From: Azadirachta indica
Taxonomy: Eukaryota; Streptophyta; Magnoliopsida; Sapindales; Meliaceae
Reading direction: 5' to 3'
DNA: 64,000 nucleotides
Assembly: GCA_022749755.1 (NCBI GenBank)
Contig: CM040449.1
Coordinates: 14,790,363 to 14,854,362 of the forward strand
This document shows, one piece after another, positions 45,780 through 55,245 of this stretch (position 1 is its first letter; each line of letters opens with the position of its first letter). Under the pieces are notes generated by a model. It saw nothing but the letters and a program-made list of their open reading frames with translations, was not told where the DNA came from and ran no database searches. The position numbers and the translations under genes are program-made.

Positions 45780-46045
45780 TATAATTATAAAGTAGACTCA
45801 AATTTTTTTTTTATGTAAAAAACTGTTTTCTAAACACATATTTTAGAAGACCGATTATAAAAATCGTCTTTATTTTTTAGAATCAAAGTCAGTTTTATTA
45901 AAATTATTTTCTAAACATATATTTTAGAAGACATTTTACAAAAACCGTTTTTAATTCTTAAAATTAAAGACAGTTTTTAAATAAACTATTTTAAGAAAAG
46001 AAAATCGTCTTTTATTTAGTGGGCTCTTTTAATTATTTTGTAGTG
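45780..46045 (-). mobile_element. CACTA-type terminus with subterminal repeats
   Basis: The stretch ends TTATTTTGTAGTG at 46045, the reverse complement of a CACTACAAAATAA terminus. Inside it, motifs such as TTTTAGAAGAC, AAAACTGTTTTCTAAACA and AAATCGTCTTT recur at intervals of 60-100 bp in both orientations, typical of CACTA subterminal arrays. A left end could not be paired: the CACTACAAAATTA at 40574 has different flanking triplets. Confidence 0.5.
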
Positions 46046-46600
46046 TTCTATTTAGTGTTCTTTTAATGGTTTTCTAATAGTTATATGAAACAATATTTGT
46101 TGTAATTTGTAATTATAAACAAGTAATTAATGTATAATACATTGTTCTAGTAAAGAGGATTTAAAAATATGATTTATATTATTATTATGTTCAAATTCAT
46201 TATATATATTCTATTTATTTTAATAAAATAACTATAGACATGGGTTTTACAAGAACAGTTATCTTTTCTACATTTTCTTGGAAAATTGATGTTGATATCA
46301 ACTACAGATATATGAATTAATTAATATATCATCTAATTTACAATCCTCTTAGTAGAATTTTCTTCAGATATTAACTCACTGTTCAATCAACGGGTGAGAA
46401 TAATTTTTTACAATGTGTAGTCACAACGGGTGAGATTTTCTATAAACATTTCTAATTATTTATTCAATATTTTTTCTTTATATAGTTTTTATTAATTACC
46501 CATCATATATTTTACTCCTTTTAAAGGTAAAAGGTTTAAAATAAATTTTAAAAAGGAATTCTAATCGTAGAAGAAAACTCTTATTCCTTCACTACATGCT
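46046..46600. other. intergenic, upstream of the small pseudogene
   Basis: AT-rich, nothing coding seen. Confidence 0.4.
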
Positions 46601-46601
46601 C

Positions 46602-46609
46602 TATAAATA
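46602..46609 (+). promoter_or_regulatory. TATA box of the small-protein pseudogene
   Basis: TATAAATA, 109 bp upstream of the ATG at 46718, in a normal plant core-promoter position. Confidence 0.55.
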
Positions 46610-46717
46610 ACATCGTATGTTTAAAACTAACAATGTATATATATTTCAACATATCTCTAGCTTATTCCTCTCACTACTCTTCAAAAGAAAATTCATAGAA
46701 ATCATCTACAGGAATAT

Positions 46718-47086
46718 ATGGCGGCGGATTGTGGCGGTTGTTATGGTTGAAAAGGGAGGATGGTAGCCTCGAGAAAACCAGGACGAAGTGTGCCGACGTG
46801 GGAGAAAAGATTCTGCTAGGAAGTACATTGTATCCCATGGAAGAGACTAGAGAATGCCAAGAAATACATGCACGATTCCAACCGCGTCATTCTGTGGAGC
46901 AATTCCGCCAACGAGGAAGCTTTCAACAAGTCCAAGCACCGATACTGGCTGAAGATTAACAACCTACCATGTAGAATACCGCTTTCAAGTCCTGATATCT
47001 ACATTGATAAGATTGATTGGAAGCTTAACGATAGTGTGGAGTCTGACCTTTTACAGGGTTTAGACGAGGCTTCTGCAACGAAATAA
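46718..47086 (+). pseudogene. small plant-specific protein, two premature stops
   Basis: One frame of 122 codons from MAADCGGCYG to the TAA at 47084-47086 is broken only by TGA at codon 11 (46748-46750) and TAG at codon 34 (46817-46819). Between and after the stops it reads SVPTWEKRFC, IPWKRLENAKKYMHDSNRVI, RYWLKINNLPC and SSPDIYIDKIDW. I recognise these as blocks of a small uncharacterised plant protein family that carries a Gly/Cys/Trp-rich N-terminus; the function is unknown. In the family as I remember it, a Trp stands at the first stop, which a single G-to-A change would explain. Sequence after the stop (to about 47215, with NEVFDRRNRFLIG) may be a decayed C-terminal part. Confidence 0.65.
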
Positions 47087-47219
47087 GAAAAGAGAAAGTT
47101 GGTCAGTGTTTTGAGGTTGCATTGGATCAGATAAAGGCGATAGGCTGGGATTGCAGTTACAACGAAGTTTTTGATCGGAGAAATAGATTTCTAATTGGAA
47201 TAGTCGTCAGAGTATAAAG

Positions 47220-47744
47220 ATGATTCGATAATGATGATGGTGGTGGTGATGATGATAAGCCAAACTTTGTACACAATTTTGTTATGTTTTTAAAATTTGC
47301 ATGTATGATTTTTCATTTTTACAGAAAGTGTTAAATAAACTTGTTTTTGCTTTTAAAAATAGAATATGTTAAATAATCATGAATGATTTTCATTTGGGAT
47401 CAATTTTCCACAAGAAGACAACTTCTATCTTGTATTTGACAATCGTGAAAAATAAGGATAAGTTGAGGAGTTCCGCAAGATCCATATATTTTAGTAAAAT
47501 TTTTAATATTATGTTAAAAAAAGACTGCATAATCATCATAGAATATATTTTCATGTTTTGTTTTCAACACAATGGATCCTTAGTTTTGAACACTCAACAC
47601 CACAGTCATGTAACCATAATAAAAATTCTGAAATCAGAAAACAGAAAAAAATGTAATTCTAAAGAAAAAAAACTAAAGATATCAAACAAAAATTCAAAAT
47701 CTATTTTTCAACAAAATTTATTCGTAAGTATAAAATAGCAGCTT
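47220..47744. other. intergenic, no gene recognised
   Basis: A-rich sequence. The open frame at 47379-47738 is Lys/Asn/Ile-rich low-complexity and not supported. A short GATGATGGTGGTGGTGATGA run lies at 47235-47256. Confidence 0.45.
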
Positions 47745-47990
47745 TAAAACTATTTATTTATTAAATTAACGAAATTACTTTTAATAAAATAGTAAAATTG
47801 TTTTTTCTAAACCAACAAATCACTTTTTTAACATATATTAAATTATTTTCTTTATTAAGTTAGAAGAAATTACTTTTAAAGTAAATAATGAAACTAAATT
47901 TTTATTAAATAAAAAATTATTTTTTAATTAGTAAAATTTTTTTCTTTATTAAACTAAAAAAAATCACTTTTTAATAAGTGTAGCTTTGAA
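47745..47990. repeat. degenerate tandem array, inverse of the one at 57840
   Basis: About four diverged units with AAATTACTTTTAATAAAATA / AAATCACTTTTTTAA cores. Read on the minus strand they resemble the units of the array at 57840-58080, so the same repeat occurs in both orientations 10 kb apart. Confidence 0.5.
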
Positions 47991-48600
47991 AAGCTTCAAG
48001 ATATATCTAGTCATTGGAGACAAAAGCCTCTTTTGGTTCTCTCCTTTTACATAAATAAAGTTTTTTTCTGTTTTACTTCAATAAAGTACTTTTAAGCATT
48101 GATAAACTCTTACCTACACTTGTTTTCAAGCACCAAGAAATTTTTACACAACTTTGACAGATAAAAGGTTGTTGATATTTTCCTTTTTTACTAATTATTT
48201 TTTAAAGTAATTTATATAGACAAAATCGTTATAATTTCAATAATGGCATAAATGTTAAAAATAATTAAACCATGTCTTTTTGGAGTCTTAGTTCAAGTCA
48301 TGAAAAACCTAAATTTCTAAATTATAGTTTCTTAAGAACATCACCCCAGTCCTAAGCGCATTCCTCATATCTCATTCTTTTTCTCCATATTCTTCTTTGG
48401 TATGCCATTATTTAATGTCTTTGTCAAATTTTTATTTCTAATATTTTCATTATAAATTAATTAAGAGTATATTTAGATTTTAATCATAAATGTACACTTT
48501 GGTTAAATTTGTTGCATATAAATTTCCATAATAATTAAAATAATAATGTGTTTATAATTATAATAATACTATATTTAAAAAATTTTACAAATCATTTTCT
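47991..48600. other. intergenic, no gene recognised
   Basis: Nothing coding seen. Confidence 0.4.
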
Positions 48601-49480
48601 ATTGTTAAAATTATTTTAATACTGAAAAATGAAGTGGAGGAAATTATATTTAAGAGAGACTAAATTTTAGAGAAAAGATGAAGATTCGGTCCCAAATTTA
48701 GAATTTTGCCTGATTAAGCTTCAATTGAGCAGACTTCGCCTCAAAACTGGCTGAATCCAAAAGCAGTGATCAATTTCCATTGAATGTTGCTACATTTCTG
48801 AAACTAAGGTAAAACTTTGTATTTATACATGGGGTATTTATCATTGCTATGAAATATTTTAGATCTTTATGATATTACAAATAATTTAGGGTCTATTATG
48901 TAACTTTATTTCTTAATGAGTATACACATATTTAGTTAGTGATTTTTAATAAATAGGCAATAGGATATTTTGATTGGTTTAATTTTTGAGATTCATATCA
49001 TTCAATATCATTTGAGTTTGCTAATTTTTCCTCGAATGTTCTATTTTCATTGTAGGCAAGTAATACTCAAGATTTTCGTTAAGAACAAATATGTCATTTG
49101 AGTTTATCTTCCTATTTTGCTATTTTAATGTTTTGATGTTGCTGCAGCTTGCTACATTTTTTATTCATTATTTAAAAGATAATAATAGTTTATATATTAT
49201 TTTTAAAATTTATTTAAAATTTTTTTATTATAACTAAAGTTAGTTGTAATATTCCTAACTATTCATTTCAATTAATATTTCACAATTTGACAAGAAAAAA
49301 ATGTAATTCAAGAAGAAATTGATGAGTTGTTTGTGTTCTACTATTTTTGAACTTTTTCCAAATATGTTTCTATTTTTTACAACCTTTACCTTTTTTAAGT
49401 TATGCTTTTGATGTGATTGAAAATATAAAATGAAAAGTTGTGCTTTTGTTGCTCAACATTTATTTTTTTTGTCCCAAGGA
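48601..49480 (+). repeat. dispersed unit, copy B (second half only)
   Basis: Matches 39385-40290 of copy A in order and orientation, for example GATATTTTGATTGGTTYAATTTTT, CAAATATGTCAYTTGAGTTT and RTTCTACTATTTTTGAACTT-like blocks. The first half of the unit is missing. Confidence 0.75.
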
Positions 49481-51114
49481 TTATGCAACTTATGAATTTT
49501 ATTCATTAGATATTGTTTATGGGGTAATGATTTATTTTATTTTAGAAGCAATGTTTTTGCTTTTTGAAAGCAGAATATGCTATTTTTGTTAGGTTTATTT
49601 TGTTTGGGTTGCTGGTTACTAAATGTTAACTTGCTTTGTATACATTTTATTATTTTATTTTTCACAGGATTGAAGAACTTGTGAACTTGATGGAGGGCTT
49701 GTGAACATTTTTAAGTCGTGCATTTGTAATGGAGGACTTAGTTGGTGCAATTGCACTCTCAGCAGTTATTATTTGTTAATTGTAATTTTATGAATTGTGC
49801 TGCGTCATTTTTTTATTTTTTTATTTTTTTGTGCTGCAAGTTTGGTTGAGCTGTTGTTGATTTTGTTGCCATTTATCCTTGATGGATGTTTTTCTATCTC
49901 AGTTTACTTAGGAGAAGTTTTATGTTTTGCTTTCCAGTCAAGAAAAATCCAAAATTAAAACCAATATGATAGGTGAGCTATTCTTTTAAATCTTTTGTTT
50001 CCTATATATTTAAATGTTAATGAAAAGCCTCAGGTCATTTTGTTCAAAGCATTGTTAATTATTTCGACTATGTTGACCTTTTTAATTGTTAACAAATATA
50101 TATAAGATGATAAAAATTAACCTAAATGGTGTTGATTATATGATATAATTACTTCAAGACCCTGTGATAAGTTTAAATTGAGAAATCGTGATATGTTTAT
50201 TAAAATCTCTTGACAAAAATCCGCTACAAACACGCGTCTGTTAAAGATAACAATTCATTAATGAGGTTTTAATAATATTTTATAATGCAGATATTTTTTA
50301 CAGTTTACAAATGCAAAACAGATTCACGGGACAAATATATATATATATATATATATTTTTATCTTTTCCCTTACCTCCCTTAAGATAGGATGCTAGCAAA
50401 ATAGGAAGAGATGGTGGCCACCTTGACTTTACCCTTTGGACATAAATATACTTATTTGAATGGGTTTATGTAATTCATAAACACAAAAGATCAATAGTTA
50501 ACCAAGTTATAATATATCTACTATCATTATTTTAACTCATATCCGCCGTTACATAAGGTCTATGCTTAGTTATATTTGGGCCAACCTATAGATCGCATTG
50601 GACCAACCCAATAACTATTAATGTATTTAAATAATATAAAATTTGTAAAATTTTACTGTCTATGATTAGTAAAATTGAAAATGGTATTAACTATTACTAA
50701 TGAAATCTTTATTTTTATTTCTATTTATGTTTTAGAGTTTGAAAATTAATCTAAATCAACTAAAATTATTCAATAATGAATGACTTACTAGATTAATAAT
50801 AATAATAGTAGTAGTAGTAGTAGTAGTAGGAAACTAAAGGAGTTAAAAATAATATTTGTTACTTATTTATCAGACTAAACAATAATGAACAATTAAAGAG
50901 TAAAAACATCTTGTAACCCAATTCAATTATCTTTTTTATCATTTTGTATTACTTATAAAACAAATTATTGTCTAAAAAATAATCATAACTAAATGATTAA
51001 TCATATCTAAATGGATGTATTTTAATAAAATAAAATAGTTTTGATATTAGTTTAATTTATATCAAACAGCTCCCAAGTACAAGGATCAAATTGTTACATA
51101 TGGATAATTGTTTA
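49481..51114. other. intergenic, transcribed-looking 3' part
   Basis: TTTTTCACAG|GATTGAAG near 49665 is a good 3' splice-like site, followed by ~60 bp of less AT-rich sequence without a long frame. Together with copy B this could be a non-coding or dead gene end. (AT)n lies at 50333-50355 and an (AAT)n(AGT)n microsatellite at 50795-50829. Confidence 0.4.
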
Positions 51115-51850
51115 GAATGTAGATAATAATATAATATATCAGAGAATTAATTGACAATATCCAAATAAAAGTCTTAACCTTAACCTAAAACGCCCCTTCT
51201 CCCAGCCGCCTGAACCTCTTCCTCTCTAATGTACGCTCTCCCACTCACTTCAGAACTTGTCCACTTAGATCGTGTCGCTCTGTTTTTGTCACTACTACTT
51301 TTTATCTATTTGTGATAAGTGAGATTAACAGGTATTACTTATTTAATTACTTAATTTTGTAAATTATTTGTTATTATTTTCATTTAATTATTCTGAGTAG
51401 GTTTCAATTTTTTATTTTATCATGTGTATTGTGTGCTATATTTATTGAACTAATTATTTAGTGGGATCAATAAACAATTCAATTTTAATTACAATATTCG
51501 ATCAGTATCAAGCATATTGTGTAATATACTGTTTATTTATTAATTAAACTTTTAAATTATTCTAATATATTGTTTATTTTATTATTGTATTAAAAGTTGG
51601 CCTAATAATTAATGAATATAATTCGTAGTTGAAGCAAAGATTAAGAATGTATATTATCCTAAATTAGATCGGAGTAATCATACATGTGGTGTCCTTTAAC
51701 CCAATTAATGCATTATTAAATTTAATGAATCAAAACATTATCATTATGTAATTACATAATGCATTATTTAGTAGCTAATTTACTGAAATATCAATCAGAT
51801 TTTGTGATTCAATGTTGTAGAAGTTAAATGGAAAAAGAATTTTTCTTTTG
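51115..51850 (+). repeat. dispersed unit, copy C (first half)
   Basis: Matches 38670-39360 of copy A, including the donor-like GAGATTAACAG|GTATTACTTA against GAAATTAATAG|GTATCA, and TAATGCATTATTTAGTA. A short further match to the end of the unit lies at 52330-52460 (ATGCTTTTGATTTGATT, GTCCCATGGATTAT), so the middle of copy C is deleted or replaced. Confidence 0.72.
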
Positions 51851-53025
51851 TTATATAGGTTCTTTATTATCAAGATCGACCGATGGAAGTGAATTTCAAA
51901 TTATGTGCTGCTTATTGAGTTGTAGTTTGAGACATTTGTGGGATTATTTTTCTCATGGATGCAAACTAATGAGTCTATGTTTTTATAAAGTTTCCATGCA
52001 GCCATCAGAATATATAGTCTACCACTCTTTTTAAATGATTTTATGGACCCAAATATGCGCTACGAATCTAATGGTTACCCTAATTAATTTTTTTTACATT
52101 ATTATTGATGTAAAACTTATTACTTTGATATTAAATATTTCATATTTATTTAATTATTTATATATGTTTTGTGTTTGTTTCTGGTATATCTTATACTCGT
52201 AATATGAAATGAGTTTAGTTCTTTTTAATTTATTTTAATATTTTGTATGTTAGAATTACCAACAAAGTTCCACAACTGCTAACTACTCTCCAGAGTAAAG
52301 CTTTTACATGTAAATATAAATTCCTACTTCTATAGCTTCTTCCTTTTTTAAATTATGCTTTTGATTTGATTAGAAAAAATAAAATAAGTTTGTGCTTTTG
52401 TGGTTTGACATCTATTTTTCCTTGTCCCATGGATTATTTAAATTTCCAAATTTTGATTCACATGCATTTCCCTTTAACTTTTAATGTCATTTTTTGTATC
52501 AATGCAAACTAAGGTTTCTACAGTGTGGTTTAATGACTAGATGAGACAAAATGGAATTTTCTAAAATGATAACAATATTAAATTAAATTCAAATTTTTGT
52601 ATTCATTTAGTGTTTGAGTAGTCATATATATTAATATACTGGCTTACTACATTGTAATGCAATGCATTGATCAAACAAATATTACTATATATAACCATTT
52701 ATGCATGCTAGTTTTTGTCTTTTTGTTTGAATCTAAAAATTTATTGTTTTTGGTTTCTTATGAATTTTCTCAAAAATGATAATCTAAAAATATTTGCATT
52801 TTTCTATTATTTGCAAGCTGTATGCATAGTTTTAAGGCATGAGATGAAAAATTATCTAGTGTATTACTTATTATAGATTGAGATGGAGAAAAAGAATTCA
52901 AATTGGGAGGATGAAATTGAAATTAGAAATGAAAAATAATTCCATAAATGTTTCTATTGATGAAAATCAATTTGTTTAAATTTTATTTTTTTAAAATTTG
53001 TAATTTAATGCAAACAATAAATTAA
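51851..53025. other. intergenic, includes tail of copy C
   Basis: Apart from the copy C tail at about 52330-52460 nothing was recognised. The 68-codon frame at 51828-52034 has no known motif. Confidence 0.4.
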
Positions 53026-53989
53026 CATTACAAGAAAAATAACTTTTTTCAGCTAACTATTTTCAATGGTTTTAAATTACCAATGCTAGGAAGAAAAAGA
53101 GTTATATATTTTTGACAATTAAATGGCCGTCACAAATAGTCTAAGATGTGGTTGATAATGAAAATATTTTTGCAGGAAATGTTAGCGCCAATAACTAATG
53201 TAACGCTTATAATTTATCATCAAAAATGTAAAACTATTTTGATCGTTTCATTTGAAAAAAACCATATTTTTTCTAATCATGTCACTTTTTTGTTTGCTGT
53301 TTCTGAGGTCATTATCCTCTGCTGCTTGTTGTTTTTGTGTTGTTGTGGCCTTGCTTGGGTTTATATTTTGAAGTTTGCTTTCTGTTTTTAGTTTCTTACT
53401 GATGAATTTCTATTGCTGCTCCTGCAATTGTTTTAAAACTTTGGTACTCAGCCTTTGGTCTTCTTTTGTTTCTCTCACATCCTTTCTCATTATTTAATAA
53501 TAAATTACTTTGATTTAAAAAAAAACATGTCACTTCTTAAAAGAGCATCTATATACGATAACTATGTATAGTAACCCTAAATTTTTAGTTTGCACTTTAC
53601 AATAGCTGTTTTTTCTTGGCGAAGTCTTACCACTGCTCGTCATAACATCTACTCTTTGTTTGTTCTTGACCAGCCTACCAATGCACCCCATATTAGCAAC
53701 CAGCTGTTGATCAACAACCGTTGCAGTCAAGCGAATATCTTCATATGCCACTGCAACCTCCATAGTCACTATATATTAGGCTATCTTTCTAACATGCTGG
53801 TGCTCAACAACATCTATATCAAGTGTGTATAAGGCTAATTATGCAAATTGATTTTAAATTTTTAATTGAAAATTTCGTTATTCAGATTTATTTTATAAGA
53901 GAACCTATTTATTTGAATCAGCACCATTAATAACAGCTGTTGATCAGTTAAGTGTTGGTTGAAGTAGCTTTAAGTCAAAGGAACAACAA
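53026..53989. other. possible CACTA-like left end and an unidentified patch
   Basis: CATTACAAGAAAAATAAC near 53028 is one base from a common CACTA terminus (CACTACAAGAAAA...). At 53590-53770 there is a patch of higher GC, open on both strands for about 80 codons (minus: MEVAVAYEDIRLTATVVDQQ). I recognise neither product. Confidence 0.35.
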
Positions 53990-54885
53990 ATCTTGGGAAA
54001 TGTAGTTGATTATACTTCTACTAACGTGAACGAATCAAATGATGATAGCTTTGTTGCATCACAATTAGAGAAAAATGAAGACTTGTTTGACAATTTGGCA
54101 GTAGATTCTAGAAGTAGTCTCTTTAATGAAGATTTTGCTGTTTGTTTGGTAATAGACATAATTCAGTTTAGGGTAGTTAAATGTCTTTAGTGTTCAATTT
54201 TTTTCAGTGTAGGTATAGCAAGGATAATGAAGAAAATTGCTCTTAAACCACTCCGTAATTAGTAGATCTTATATTAATTCTTGGGCGAAGCAAATTCGTA
54301 TTGGTGAGACTACATATTATAAGAAAAATAATGAAATGACTAAAACAAATTGAAAAGGACTTAGTTTGAGAAAGAGTCATTGTCCTAAGCCAAAGGTTCC
54401 TCAATTGATTCAAGATCGTATAAAAAAGTTACGAGAAATAATACCAAATAGGACAAAATGTAGTATAGAGACATTTTTAGAACACACCATCGGCCATATG
54501 TTTTTCTTGCAAAGTGTGAACAAACATGCTAATCATTTAAATGATAACTTTGAAGGAGAGACAACATGGGCCTTTGAAGTTGGTTTACAACATATGGGTT
54601 GTCCTATTATAGTTAATGATTTAAACCGCCTTGACAGATACTTGTAAAGATGCTTTGTGAGGCACAAGATTTCTTTTGAAACTAGTTGACTTTATTAAGT
54701 GAATGGGATTAACTTTCTTGAATGGGGTAATGGAATCAAAGAATGACAAAATTTGGGCACGCTTTGGCATTGAGGCAAACTATGATGTAACATGGGCAAA
54801 AATATTTATATTGCTTGTTCGTTTTCTTAAGCAAATTGTAAAAGGAAGCACGTGCATTTCAAATGCAAACAAGATCATTAATTAA
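53990..54885 (+). pseudogene. LHW-type bHLH regulator, intronless broken copy of the C-terminal part
   Basis: The order follows LONESOME HIGHWAY-like bHLH proteins, nuclear regulators of vascular cell divisions that act as dimers with TMO5-type bHLHs. Near 54085 EDLFDNLAVDSRSSLFN matches the DDLFDxLG element. Near 54275 WAKQIRIG is followed by the basic linker KPKVPQ. The bHLH itself (54408 to about 54540) has IQDRIKKLREIIPNRTKCSI and HMFFLQSVNKHA. The C-terminal ACT-like region has NFEGETTWAFEVG, CPIIVNDLN, VMESKNDKIWARFGIEAN and VRFLKQIVKGS. A segment of about 18 residues after the bHLH is missing, and stops and shifts occur at 54200-54365 and 54630-54715. The C-terminal blocks are contiguous where, from memory, LHW genes have introns, which suggests a retrocopy. 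No poly(A) tail was found. Confidence 0.82.
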
Positions 54886-55057
54886 TTTATTCTATGTATA
54901 ATTCTTTATACTCCTAATTATTTTGTGCTAGTAGTTTGAAGTTATTGGTGTAATTGAATCTAATTTGTTATTAGTAGCTTAATTAGTCTCCTATCCTAAC
55001 TAATTAATATGCATTATGTTTATTGCTATAGGAGATTGTTTTCAAATACAAACTAAT
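54886..55057. other. spacer after the LHW copy
   Basis: AT-rich; no poly(A) run directly after the stop. Confidence 0.4.
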
Positions 55058-55245
55058 GTAAAAGGTGAAGTTGTCTTCGCACCTTGTTACACTTGTGAGT
55101 TACTAGCTAGTTTGTTTTCCACTGCCAATTGGATTTTGTGTTAGATTATTACTAACACATCACCAATGGATCATTATTTAGATTATTTTCATGTTAGTTT
55201 GCAAATTTGTTGTTAGTTCTTTAGTTTGATTTTTTTGTTAGCCAC
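55058..55245 (+). repeat. dispersed repeat, copy 2 (partner at 15775)
   Basis: Same order of blocks as at 15775-15960 (GGTGAAGTTGTCTTCGCAC, TGTGAGTTACTAGCTAGTTT, TTACTAACACATCACCAATG). It starts about 170 bp after the end of the LHW copy. Confidence 0.65.

Noticed and set aside
40574..46045. A single 5.5-kb CACTA element from CACTACAAAATTA (40574) to TTTTGTAGTG (46045) carrying the ERF relic
   Set aside because: The flanking triplets differ (CTT against TTC), and the left side lacks the subterminal repeats seen on the right. The two termini are probably unrelated, and the left one may be chance.
47379..47738. 119-codon ORF
   Set aside because: Lys/Asn/Ile low-complexity translation of A-rich DNA, no recognisable motif.
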